From the NCBI GenBank assembly GCA_038141425.1, contig JAYQIC010000001.1, forward strand, positions 496,001-560,000: DNA of 64,000 nucleotides, written 5' to 3'. The position numbers were made by a program, and so were the translations under genes. This document shows positions 28,584 through 36,667 of the stretch, one piece after another. How positions within the stretch are numbered: the first letter of the stretch is position 1; every line of letters starts with the position of its first letter. This stretch comes from UBA7985 sp038141425 (GTDB lineage Bacteria; Pseudomonadota; Alphaproteobacteria; UBA7985). Below the pieces are notes generated by a model. The model did no database searches and was not told where the DNA came from. It saw only the letters and a list, made by a program, of their open reading frames with translations.

Positions 28584-29023
28584 GCACGCTGCCTTCATCC
28601 GTCCTGTTCCTCTGCACCCGCAACGCGATCCGCAGCCCGCTCGCCGAAGGCCTGATGAAGCAGGCGCTGGCGGAAGCTGGTCAGTCGTCGGTCTTTGTGG
28701 CCTCGGCGGGGCTCTATCCCACCGACATCGACGGTTTTGTCGTCTCTGTGCTCAGCGAGGTTGGCATCGACATGCACCGGCACGAGGCGCGGCCGTTCGA
28801 TACCCTGATGGACGGGGGCTACGACCTGATCATTGCGCTCTCGACCCAGGCCGAGGGCGAGGCAGCCGATGCCATGCGCGCGCAGGCGACCGAGGTCGAA
28901 AGCTGGGAGGTCCTCGACCCGAGCCTCGTCGACGGCACGCGGGAGATGAAACTCGACGCCTACCGCGAAACCAGAGACCAAATCCGGGCAAAAATCGCCG
29001 ATCGCTTCGGTTTAGGGCGATAA
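28580..29023 (+). CDS. Low-molecular-weight protein-tyrosine-phosphatase/ArsC-like protein
   Basis: 147 residues. SVLFLCTRNAIRSPLAEGL holds the CX5R phosphate loop (CTRNAIR) followed by serine; the aspartate acid/base is probably in EVLDPSLVDG, matching the DP motif of this family. The conserved location between UPF0262 and infA in relatives is known; a substrate is not. In the family the loop usually reads CxxNxxRS, which fits. Confidence 0.85.
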   Translation: MSTLPSSVLFLCTRNAIRSPLAEGLMKQALAEAGQSSVFVASAGLYPTDIDGFVVSVLSEVGIDMHRHEARPFDTLMDGGYDLIIALSTQAEGEAADAMRAQATEVESWEVLDPSLVDGTREMKLDAYRETRDQIRAKIADRFGLGR

Positions 29024-29135
29024 TCCCTGAATAATCAGGCCGAACCTTGACCAAAGGCGCTGCATGGCCCTATTTGCCACCACGGCTGCGGGACATGCCT
29101 CTCGCGCCATCACAAGAGGTTAAGCAAAGCCACCT

Positions 29136-29354
29136 ATGGCCAAAGAAGATCTGATTGAATTCACGGGTGAGGTTCTGGAAATTCTCCCCAACGCCATGTT
29201 CAAGGTAAAACTGGACAACGACCACGAGATCCTCGCGCACACATCGGGCAAGATGCGCAAGAACAAGATCCGGGTTCTGGCGGGTGACCGCGTCCAGGTG
29301 GAAATGACCCCATACGACCTGTCGAAGGGGCGGATTACCTTCCGCTACAAGTAA
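29136..29354 (+). CDS. infA: Translation initiation factor IF-1
   Basis: 72 residues, exact family length: MAKEDLIEFTGEVLEILPNA, FKVKLDNDHEILAHTSGKMR and RVLAGDRVQVEMTPYDLSKG, an S1-like OB fold. It binds the ribosomal A site. AAGAGG lies upstream. The stop TAA overlaps the maf start by one base. Confidence 0.97.
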   Translation: MAKEDLIEFTGEVLEILPNAMFKVKLDNDHEILAHTSGKMRKNKIRVLAGDRVQVEMTPYDLSKGRITFRYK

Positions 29355-29971
29355 TGCGTCTGATCCTCGCCAGTGCTAGCCCCCGTCGCAAGGACCTGCT
29401 GGCACAGATCGGCGTGGTCCCCGACGCGATTATTCCAGCCGATATCGACGAGCAACCGCGCGCCGGTGAACTGCCGCGCCACTATGTTCAGCGCCTCGCG
29501 GGTGAGAAGGCGGCTGCCTTGCTCGACCATGCAGACGTGCGGGACGCAGCAAAGGCCGGTCCTACCCTCATCCTCGCCGCCGACACCACGGTCGCGCTCG
29601 GCCGCCGGATCCTCGAAAAGCCACGCGACATCGACGAGGCCCGCCGCTTCCTTGAAAGCCTCAGCGGTCGCCGTCACCGGGTCATGACCGGGCAGGCGCT
29701 GGCCTTGTCTGGGGCCGATGGCGCTGGCGCCGCCGAAACCCCCGTGCGCACACGGGTCAGCGAAACGCAAGTCGCGGTCAAACGGCTCAGCCGCGCGGAG
29801 ATCGACTGGTATCTGGCCAGCGACGAGTGGCAGGGCAAGGCGGGCGGCTACTCGATTCAGGGACGCTTCGCCCGCTTCATTCCGTGGATCAACGGCTCCT
29901 ACACCAACGTTGTCGGGCTGAACCTCGCCGACAGCCACAGCCTGCTTTCCGGCGCCGGGATGCGGCTGTGA
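29354..29971 (+). CDS. maf: Maf-like nucleotide pyrophosphatase
   Basis: 205 residues. LILASASPRRKDLLAQIGV is the Maf signature; AADTTVALGRRILEKPRD, SGRRHRVMTGQAL and GKAGGYSIQGRFARFIPWIN complete it. Maf proteins hydrolyse non-canonical or canonical nucleoside triphosphates. The start overlaps the infA stop, and the rng start overlaps its own stop. Confidence 0.95.
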   Translation: MRLILASASPRRKDLLAQIGVVPDAIIPADIDEQPRAGELPRHYVQRLAGEKAAALLDHADVRDAAKAGPTLILAADTTVALGRRILEKPRDIDEARRFLESLSGRRHRVMTGQALALSGADGAGAAETPVRTRVSETQVAVKRLSRAEIDWYLASDEWQGKAGGYSIQGRFARFIPWINGSYTNVVGLNLADSHSLLSGAGMRL

Positions 29972-30963
29972 GCACGCTCTATGTCATCGACAGCCCCGGT
30001 CAGCGCGACCTGATCCTCAAGGATGGCGTGCCGCACGACGAGCACGCCCCGGTACTGGCGCGGGTGATCGACTGGCCATGGATGCGGCCCTGGTCCTCGC
30101 CGTTCGGTGACGGCGCCAAGCTCTGGGCGCGGGTGGCCGAGGTCTCTAAGCCGCTGGGCATGGCCTTTCTCGATACCGGGAGCGCCCTGCCCCCGCGCCT
30201 GGGCTCCGGCACGGGCGCCGATCAGCGGATCATGGTGCGGCTCAAGGACCGTTCAGGGCTGCGAGAAGGCGCCTGGGCCTGCGTCGAGGTCACCACCGAT
30301 GCGCGACAGGACAAGGCTCCACGCGGGCGCCTGATCCCCCCGATCCCGGAGGTCGCGCAGTCCAAGGGCAAGGCGCGCCTGCTGCGCCCGGCGACGGACC
30401 CCCTCGCCGCGCTGCTCGCCTGTGCTGAGGCCGTGGTCTGCCGCAGCACGCCAGACGCCGTTGCTGCCATCCGCGCCTCAGCGCCCAACATGCCGATCGA
30501 CTTCTTCGCCAACGACGATATCGACCCCGCCTGGCCGCAGTGGCAGGTACTGGACGGCCAGCGCGTGACCCTGCCCAACGGTCTGGGCCTGCTGATCGAA
30601 CCGGGCCTGACCGGCACCATGATCGACGTCAACGCCAGCGGTGCCCCCGCAGACCGGGTCCGCACCAACGCCATCGCCTGCGCCGAAATCGGCCGTATCG
30701 TCGGCGCCCTCAACCTCGGCGGCCTTATCGTCGTCGATTTTCTGGGGCTGGAGACCAAGGCTGAGCGTGCCACCGTCACCGACGCCCTGCGCAAAGCGCT
30801 GACCCATGCGGTCTGCGAAACCGATGTCGAGCCGGTCAACCACCTCGGCGTCGGCCTGGTCACCCGTGCCCGCCGCGGCTTTTCTCTGGTTGAACAGCAG
30901 CGCTGTCTGGGCGATATCGATGGGCGCGTGCCGGGTGCCTTTGCCCGGAGCGGGAAGGGATGA
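29968..30963 (+). CDS. rng: Ribonuclease E/G family protein, short form
   Basis: 331 residues. Starts with GTG at 29968, overlapping the maf stop (GTGA). An S1-like region (LWARVAEVSKPLGMAFLDTG) precedes the DNase-I-like catalytic half with the two metal aspartates in GTMIDVNASG and LIVVDFLGLETKAER. It lacks the C-terminal Zn-link cysteines (CPxCxG) and small domain of E. coli RNase G (about 489 residues), so the usual tetramer is unlikely. Such short forms are known next to maf and yacG in alphaproteobacteria. Confidence 0.9.
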   Translation: MSTLYVIDSPGQRDLILKDGVPHDEHAPVLARVIDWPWMRPWSSPFGDGAKLWARVAEVSKPLGMAFLDTGSALPPRLGSGTGADQRIMVRLKDRSGLREGAWACVEVTTDARQDKAPRGRLIPPIPEVAQSKGKARLLRPATDPLAALLACAEAVVCRSTPDAVAAIRASAPNMPIDFFANDDIDPAWPQWQVLDGQRVTLPNGLGLLIEPGLTGTMIDVNASGAPADRVRTNAIACAEIGRIVGALNLGGLIVVDFLGLETKAERATVTDALRKALTHAVCETDVEPVNHLGVGLVTRARRGFSLVEQQRCLGDIDGRVPGAFARSGKG

Positions 30964-30966
30964 TCC

Positions 30967-31182
30967 ATGGCTGACCTCAAGGCGATGAAGAAACCGGATG
31001 TTCCGGCGTGCCCGACCTGCGGCAAGGCGGAGAGCGCTGACAGTCGACCTTTCTGCTCCGAACGCTGCCGGGACGTGGATCTGAACCGCTGGCTCAGTGG
31101 CGCCTACGCCATTCCGGCGGTGGAAGAGCCCGACCCGGACGAGGCCGACGCCGGTGAGGTCCTACCCCTGCCACGTGGCTGA
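30967..31182 (+). CDS. yacG: DNA gyrase inhibitor YacG
   Basis: 71 residues. PACPTCGKAESADSRPFCSE and RCRDVDLNRWLSGAYAIP give the zinc site (CxxC, CxxxC) and the WLSGxYxIP motif that binds GyrB in characterised homologues. It starts three bases after rng and closes the operon. Confidence 0.93.
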   Translation: MADLKAMKKPDVPACPTCGKAESADSRPFCSERCRDVDLNRWLSGAYAIPAVEEPDPDEADAGEVLPLPRG

Positions 31183-31338
31183 CCGGTGGGTCAGTCGTCG
31201 AGGGTATGCTCTTCCATGCTCAGGGCGCATGCGGCGCATCACAACGCAGAAGAAATAGGTTCTTGTTCGAGACGGCTCAGGGGTCTAAACAACCTTGCAC
31301 GTCTGCGGTGGCCGCTTGAGGTCGTCTGACGCTGGTGT

Positions 31339-31414
31339 GCCGAGGTAGCTCAGTTGGTAGAGCAACGGATTGAAAATCCGTGTGTCGGCAGTTCGAATCT
31401 GCCCCTCGGCACCA
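31339..31414 (+). tRNA. tRNA-Phe (GAA anticodon)
   Basis: Acceptor GCCGAGG pairs with CCTCGGC, D arm AGCTCAGTTGGTAGAGC, anticodon loop TTGAAAA with anticodon GAA, T arm CAGTTCGAATCTG. CCA is encoded at 31412-31414. Its 3' part is duplicated at 35705-35758. Confidence 0.97.
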
Positions 31415-31420
31415 TTTTCT
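31367..31420 (+). repeat. Left attachment-type repeat (3' part of tRNA-Phe)
   Basis: 54 bases, from the anticodon stem to six bases past the CCA (ending CATTTTCT), repeated without a mismatch at 35705-35758. This is where tyrosine-recombinase islands typically integrate. Confidence 0.85.
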
Positions 31421-31524
31421 CAATGAAATCAATGGCATAAATTGTTCAGCTTTTGCTTTGACACCGAAAATCAGAAGCGCAACTTACGCACAGTTTTTTC
31501 ACCATTTTTCAGTTCGGCTTCGTA

Positions 31525-31549
31525 AAACACTGTGTTGAACACAGTGTTT
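31525..31549. repeat. Perfect inverted repeat inside the island's left end
   Basis: AAACACTGTG and CACAGTGTTT around TTGAA, a 10-bp perfect stem about 105 bases from the attachment repeat. It could be a recombinase or excisionase binding site, or an operator; no gene product can be tied to it. The remaining stretch to 31715 shows no gene. Confidence 0.6.
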
Positions 31550-31715
31550 GAAAACTGTGGTGACAAACTCGTGTTTTGGAGTCTGTTCTTTTGCTGGCTT
31601 TAAGAAAATTGTTTGCGGCTCAACTACTGCCCTTTTCGCCCAACCACCTGATAATTGGCCTAATAACACCGGTCCTGGCTTGAAACCCTCTCACGTGAAG
31701 GCCAAGGCCTTTGAT

Positions 31716-32606
31716 CTATGTTCCAAACGATGTTGGTGGTGGATGCCCTTGGTCGGGTCTGAACAGGACATAAAGGTTGGAAACGACCAAAGCGCTGATG
31801 ACAATTGCGCCGCCAAAAAACGTCATGGCTCCCGGATATTCTCCAATGATCATCCACACAAGTATGGGGGCTAATACGGATTCAAGCAGAACCAGCAGAG
31901 AGACCTCCGCTGAGCTAATGAACCGCGGGCCAATTGCCAGTAAGCAGGACGCCGCGCCGATAAATATCCCGTGACCTAAAAACAAGTACCATTGGTCAGT
32001 AAAGGCGAACATTGGTGCACTGAACAGACCCATGATGACGGCTGAACCGATATATGCCACCGGGATCGCAGGAACCATCGATATGCCCTTAGCCTTTCGA
32101 ACGGCGGTCAGTGCGCCAGCATAAGCACCAGAAATATAAAGGGCCCAAAGGTCGCCCTTCCATGACGCTATTTCCGACTCGCCAGAGCCGTATGCGATGA
32201 TTCCCAAACCGATAAGGACAGGGATCATGGTCAGAACCATTCGCCGCTGAATCCGCTCAGACAAGAACAGCCAACTGAAAAACGCAGCGAAAATCGGCAT
32301 GGACGCAAAGATAAAGACCACGTTAGCCACACTGGTATTATTGACGGCGAGCACAAACGCCGGTGCCGTGGTCGCCATCAGAAGCGTGTAAGCCAATCCT
32401 GGCCAGCCAGACTGCAGCAATTTCCTGAAGGGCTGTAGGCCTTGGACAAGCAAAATGACACTTGCGATCAGTCCACCTGCAAACACGGCTCGCCAGAAAG
32501 CCGTGACAATCGAATCAGCTGAAATCAAGCGGACAAACAATGAGTCGGGAACGACTAACAGTACCCCCGTAGCAGTAATCAAAATTCCTTTGAGTTGATG
32601 GTTCAT
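31716..32606 (-). CDS. EamA/DMT-family membrane transporter
   Basis: 296 residues with ten predicted membrane helices in two EamA repeats. LISADSIVTAFWRAVFAGGL and ASMPIFAAFFSWLFLSERIQ are typical of the first repeat; LLVLLESVLAPILVWMIIGE and AMTFFGGAIVISALVVSNLY of the second. Drug/metabolite transporters of this type usually export small metabolites; the substrate is unknown. It is intact, without frameshifts, and codes with more A/T than flanking genes, in keeping with a foreign origin. Confidence 0.85.
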   Translation of the reverse strand: MNHQLKGILITATGVLLVVPDSLFVRLISADSIVTAFWRAVFAGGLIASVILLVQGLQPFRKLLQSGWPGLAYTLLMATTAPAFVLAVNNTSVANVVFIFASMPIFAAFFSWLFLSERIQRRMVLTMIPVLIGLGIIAYGSGESEIASWKGDLWALYISGAYAGALTAVRKAKGISMVPAIPVAYIGSAVIMGLFSAPMFAFTDQWYLFLGHGIFIGAASCLLAIGPRFISSAEVSLLVLLESVLAPILVWMIIGEYPGAMTFFGGAIVISALVVSNLYVLFRPDQGHPPPTSFGT

Positions 32607-33085
32607 TCAAGTCAATCCCGATGCTTCTCCCCACAGATACACCAGCACGTTCTCTGAGCCACCTGAAGTTTCCGCCTAGATTACTCGCTCGCTAGCCCGC
32701 CTGATCGGGGTTCGTTCCACCCAATTCAATGGTGTCTATCTGCGTCAGAAAGGGGCACGCCTATCGCGGTCTTAGCCCGAAGCAGGCAGTTGTCTCATTT
32801 AACAATCGAGTCTCGCCAATATTGCACGATGTATGCCGGAAACTGCTGATTGAAATTTCCAACTTGGCAATGTGCCCTGCCGCCTCGCTTTCAACGCCGC
32901 ACCCGTGAGCTTCATTGCTCAGCGCATGCCAACACCTGAAATGGACCACTTGGATAGGTCGGGTCATGAGACGGCATGATATAGAAAAGACGCGGACATC
33001 CTCTCCACCGCTTTGACGGATTTCTGGTAACCTCGCTCTGCCTCGTCATAAACAAACGAAGAGCTTGGCAAGTTAAGATGCCTGA
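32607..33085. other. Island spacer without a supported gene
   Basis: About 480 bases between two minus-strand genes. A 68-codon frame on the minus strand (32761-32967) has no recognisable features and no good ribosome site. Presumably it carries the promoter for the EamA gene. Confidence 0.4.
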
Positions 33086-33721
33086 CTACACGTCTGCTTC
33101 GACGGCAAAGATAATCGGCACTGCATAGACCAGCCGGTCGCAGTCGCTTACCGGTGGTGGATCTTCGCCGGGTGACAGGGGGAAGGCGCTTTGCTGAGCA
33201 TTGGCCGGGGTGCAGGTTGCGCCCTCACTGGTTGGTCGGTAGCGAGCAGAGCGGCACTTTTGGTGTGTAATGTCGTTCAATGTGCGTCCGTCCGAAAGCT
33301 CCCAGCTTTGCTTGCCGTCGGCATCTGGCGCAGTCACTGTCAGCATTGCAGCGTTATCAACAGCGTTTGTTACCAGAAAACGACCGGAAGGCATGGGAAA
33401 GTTTGGTGACTTCATGAGCAAGCCGTTTTCATCCAGCCACCAATCATCTCGATTGAACTTCCATCCTTTGGGGCCAATACCGCCATTGGCTTCGAGCTTC
33501 TCAAAGTCGCGCAACCAGACGCCAATTGGGCCCGGATCTTCCGCCCAATGACCCCAAGTGTGGGCGTTGTCTCCGCTGGTTGCGTCTCCTGCGCCTAGTG
33601 CGGCAATGTACTGAGATCGAACGCGCAGAAACTTCGTGTCTTGACCTAGCGCTGGCCACGAAAACGTCGAGAGGGCCGCCGCGGCCAGTCCGGTGGTCAC
33701 AAGATGACGTCGAGAAATCAT
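33086..33721 (-). CDS. Tat-exported protein of unknown function
   Basis: 211 residues. MISRRHLVTTGLAAAALSTF is a twin-arginine signal peptide, cleaved near ALGQ (about residue 27). The mature part is rich in W, D and N, e.g. NAHTWGHWAEDPGPIGVWLR and WKFNRDDWWLDENGLLMKSP, with three cysteines late in the chain (HQKCRSARY, GATCTPAN, VSDCDRL). Tat export suggests folding or cofactor loading before export. No family recognised. Confidence 0.65.
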   Translation of the reverse strand: MISRRHLVTTGLAAAALSTFSWPALGQDTKFLRVRSQYIAALGAGDATSGDNAHTWGHWAEDPGPIGVWLRDFEKLEANGGIGPKGWKFNRDDWWLDENGLLMKSPNFPMPSGRFLVTNAVDNAAMLTVTAPDADGKQSWELSDGRTLNDITHQKCRSARYRPTSEGATCTPANAQQSAFPLSPGEDPPPVSDCDRLVYAVPIIFAVEADV

Positions 33722-33956
33722 AAGCGTGTTTTCCTGCTGAAGGGGTTCCTACCATATGAGATGTCTGCCTCATCCTATTCTTCAAGTGCGGCATCTCACC
33801 TGCCCCGAATGCACCGATTATGGACGAGCGCCAGTAACCGGTGCTGAGAATTATATGGATATAGGACTGTGGGACGCCATATCATTGGCCCACCCGTCGA
33901 TGATGATGACACATCTGAGATCAATTGTTGTGGCAAGTAGCGCATGGAAAAAAATA

Positions 33957-34352
33957 ATGATAAATAACATTGCATTTAATATGGTGGTATACTTCTTAAT
34001 TCCGACGCTTTTATTAATTTCTTATAGATATGGATTGTTTCACACTGGTTTTATAAAAGATTTCAAATTGAAGCGTAATTTGAACATCATTATTACAGCA
34101 AATTTTTTGAATTTTACTTTATTATTGCTGATTTATGCAATCTATATAGTGTGCCGGTTTTTTGGCATCTATTTTTTGATGGCTGTAATATTCATTTCTG
34201 GATATTTCTTAGAATTGATCGGAATGAGTTTCGAACCCCAAAATATCATGGGCAGCATTATCAAATTGTATTCTCTTTTTTATCTTTTTATTATTATACC
34301 AATTATATATTTCGTACTAACTCCGTTTATATTTTGGAAATTTGTTGAATAG
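33957..34352 (+). CDS. A+T-rich four-helix membrane protein, probably foreign
   Basis: 131 residues from ATG 33957, with four hydrophobic segments such as NMVVYFLIPTLLLISY, FLNFTLLLLIYAIYIVCRFF and YLFIIIPIIYFVLTPFIFW. Codon use is strikingly rich in A/T compared with everything around it, and the composition changes abruptly near 33945 and again near 34390. The frame is open upstream to 33756 but the composition there is normal. No family recognised; it resembles small multispan proteins found in islands. Confidence 0.5.
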   Translation: MINNIAFNMVVYFLIPTLLLISYRYGLFHTGFIKDFKLKRNLNIIITANFLNFTLLLLIYAIYIVCRFFGIYFLMAVIFISGYFLELIGMSFEPQNIMGSIIKLYSLFYLFIIIPIIYFVLTPFIFWKFVE

Positions 34353-34409
34353 ATTGTTATTCTAAAAATCTTTTTATTAGTAACTTGAGATTTGCCGGTG
34401 GCAGCCTGT

Positions 34410-34457
34410 TTCATCAACGGCTGGAGGATCCACTACAACAGCCACAGGCCTCATGAC
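34410..34457 (+). pseudogene. Scrap of an IS3-type transposase
   Basis: Sixteen codons read FINGWRIHYNSHRPHD, matching the well-known C-terminal NGWRxHYNxxRPH region of IS3-family DDE transposases. No catalytic domain or inverted repeats remain. The rest of 34353-34626 shows nothing recognisable. Confidence 0.6.
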
Positions 34458-34626
34458 CGTTTTGTCCACTTCGTTAATCTTGCGTTTTGGAGGAAGGGCG
34501 GCATTGCGTCGCTCAGAACCGAAGCCAGTCCTAACCTTCGGGTTGAACGACTTCGATAGGGCAGACCGCTCACATAAACCCTATCCAACCTCAAAGTCGG
34601 ACAGTTTTAAGGCGTTAGATTTACCC

Positions 34627-35538
34627 CTAACGAACGCCAAATGGATATCGCATGTAGGCGAAAGATTGGGAGTCAGGGGCCCATGAGGCAACGTTGATGG
34701 TACCTTGTCCACCATTGAAGTGATCTATGTTTTCGCGACTGCCGACACCATCAACAGCCATCAGACGGATGAAAACGTCTTTGTCCGCCGGGTGACCGAT
34801 GGTTCCCGGAGGATAAGACAGGTAAACAACAAGGTGCATCCCGTTGGGAGACACGTGTGGAAACCAGTTGACCCGATCGTCAAAGGTAATCTGTTCCACC
34901 TTCTCCCCATTGGGCGTCATACGGAAAATCTGCGCATGGCCGGACCGTTTGGCTGCTGCTTCTGTGTTGAAATATATCCACTGGCCGTCCGGACTGTATT
35001 CCGGCCCATCGACAGGACAGCTCCCATCGGTCAAGACAACATCCTCGCCACCCTTGGCGGCAATTGTGCAAATTTGCGTGATCGTCCGGCCGTTAATGAC
35101 TTCCAGCCCGACATAGGCGAGTTGTTCGCCATCAGGCGAGATTCCGTGGAGATAGTATCGATAATCCCGGTCCGGTCCATAATCATTGGAAACACGCATT
35201 GTTTGACCATCCGAGAGGCTCACTCGATAAATATGTCCATCGTTTGCGCTAACATAAATCCATGCGCCATCCGGTGAAATAATATGGTCGTTATTCAGGT
35301 CATTCAGACCGCCTGTGTCGATTAGACTTGGGCCTTCTGATCCGTTGGGCGCAATGCGATAGAGTAGGCCTTCCGAATTAAAGACCAACCAGCGACCATC
35401 TGGCGTCCAATTAGGCGCTTCGATCATCCGCTTTGTTTCGTAAATGATCGATGGCGCAGTTTCGTATGGGCTGGCGACGACAAGCTGGCTGAACTGGTTC
35501 GGCTTAAGTTGGCGCATGGGCTTCCAAGTGTGGAACAA
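34627..35538 (-). CDS. TolB-like PD40/WD40 beta-propeller protein
   Basis: 303 residues made of repeated propeller blades: APNWTPDGRWLVFNSEG, DHIISPDGAWIYVSANDG, LHGISPDGEQLAYVG, GPEYSPDGQWIYFNTEA, FPHVSPNGMHLVVYL and ASWAPDSQSFAYMRY, each with the xxPDGxxxxY pattern. No signal peptide, so probably cytoplasmic. Such proteins occur as carbohydrate-related or oligogalacturonate-lyase-like families; no catalytic residues could be assigned. It is intact and lies within the tRNA-Phe island. Confidence 0.75.
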   Translation of the reverse strand: MFHTWKPMRQLKPNQFSQLVVASPYETAPSIIYETKRMIEAPNWTPDGRWLVFNSEGLLYRIAPNGSEGPSLIDTGGLNDLNNDHIISPDGAWIYVSANDGHIYRVSLSDGQTMRVSNDYGPDRDYRYYLHGISPDGEQLAYVGLEVINGRTITQICTIAAKGGEDVVLTDGSCPVDGPEYSPDGQWIYFNTEAAAKRSGHAQIFRMTPNGEKVEQITFDDRVNWFPHVSPNGMHLVVYLSYPPGTIGHPADKDVFIRLMAVDGVGSRENIDHFNGGQGTINVASWAPDSQSFAYMRYPFGVR

Positions 35539-35704
35539 TCAAATGGTTTCAAGAATAATGACCTGCCTCATCAGGGCCGTCGAACCAAATCTGAGTGGCT
35601 ACCTTTTTAGCGCCGGAACGGGTCACGCCTGTAGCGCGCCCGGTCCGAAGCGGACAAGTTTTCTGATCTAACAGACGGCGTTCACGCATCTAGCTTGACA
35701 GCCG

Positions 35705-35758
35705 GGATTGAAAATCCGTGTGTCGGCAGTTCGAATCTGCCCCTCGGCACCATTTTCT
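35705..35758 (+). repeat. Right attachment-type repeat, displaced tRNA-Phe 3' part
   Basis: Perfect 54-base copy of 31367-31420, starting GGATTGAAAATCCG and running through the T arm, CCA and CATTTTCT. There is no 5' half, so it is not a functional tRNA. It marks the right end of the island. The remainder of 35539-35813 has no supported gene. Confidence 0.85.
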
Positions 35759-35813
35759 TCTTTATTTGAACGACTTAACCAAGCTCTATTCACGCAATGA
35801 ATGGCGTCGGCAG

Positions 35814-36474
35814 TCAGCCGATCCACAACCGTTGCAGATCCGCCCAGACCTTGGAGACATTGATGAAGGTCTCTGATCGCCCGTTTTCGGCCAATTCTGT
35901 ATTGCGTATGTCGGCCAGCGTGTTGAGCACTTCCTTGTGCCGCGGATCCCGGATGCGCGATTCCGCAGCCGATCATGACAAACCGCTCGCCAGCTGTGAC
36001 TTCTGCCACCTCGTGCAAGAGCCCGGTGCTGTAGACGATGCCCTGACCCTGCTTGAGACGCACTTCTTTGAGGCCCTGCGGCGTCTTGAGCCGCAAATGG
36101 CCACCTTCGTACTCGTCAGATGAATTGATGGCGATGGTAAAGCTATAGTCAGCGCGAACATTGCCCATGAAGGCGGCATCGTTGTGCCAGCCAAATAGTA
36201 ACAACCGACACCATATTTCGACAGGGTCGGACGCCCGAATTTCAGGGGCCATACAAAATCCGGAACTCCTGATTTTGGGCCAGTCGGCCCTTCAGGGTTT
36301 CGAACAGTTTCGGTGCCTGCGGCTCGAGCAGCTGCTTGTTTTTTTGGCGCCTTTGGCAAACGGAGCGAGGGTCTTGTTGCCATCCTCAAACTCAACCTTG
36401 TCTGTGACGCTAATGACATGATTCAACAAATCTGCATCGAAAATATCGTCTATCAGCAGCATGTCGTTAATCAT
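35814..36474 (-). CDS. Fe(II)/2-oxoglutarate-dependent oxygenase (PKHD-type), at least four frameshifts
   Basis: Pieces in three frames join into a prolyl-4-hydroxylase-like dioxygenase of about 220 residues: MINDMLLIDDIFDADLLNHV, NKQLLEPQAPKLFETLKGRL, VPDFVWPLKFGRPTLSKYGV, GWHNDAAFMGNVRADYSFTI, then EGGHLRLKTPQGLKEVRLKQ, VYSTGLLHEVAEVTAGERFV and RDPRHKEVLNTLADIRNTEL to the stop at 35814. The Fe ligands H-x-D (WHND) and the distal H (LLHEV) are kept. Shifts lie in a run of seven A near 36338, near 36260, near 36198 and near 35955. Unusually dense damage right beside the island; a true pseudogene is possible. Confidence 0.7.
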
Positions 36475-36597
36475 TGTCGCATCCTTTGAATTAGTTGCCT
36501 GTTCCTACAGGACCGCAACACATGCGCGGCTTTGTTCACGGAAACCTAGTGTAGCGGCTATTTGCATATCCGCAATAATGCACTTTGGAAGCAGAAC

Positions 36598-36623
36598 GGG
36601 CCTGACGATTTCTCGCCAGGCCC
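36598..36623 (-). terminator. Terminator hairpin after the porin gene
   Basis: GGGCCTG and CAGGCCC pair (with further partial pairing inside), 45 bases past the porin stop on the minus strand; the following T-tract is weak. Confidence 0.55.
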
Positions 36624-36667
36624 GCCATTGTTCGCTGCCGAAGCAGCAAATCTAACCAATCCGCAGA

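Larger units (their letters stand above)
31415..35758. mobile_element. Decayed genomic island at tRNA-Phe
   Basis: About 4.3 kb between an intact tRNA-Phe and a displaced copy of its last 54 bases. The inside is visibly richer in A+T than the flanks and carries an EamA exporter, a Tat-exported protein, a very A+T-rich membrane protein, a transposase scrap and a beta-propeller protein. No integrase gene was found, so the element is probably a remnant or was mobilised in trans. Confidence 0.75.

Noticed and set aside
32761..32967. A 68-codon gene inside the tRNA-Phe island
   Set aside because: No ribosome site, no recognisable pattern and no sign of selection can be seen; chance is the simpler explanation.
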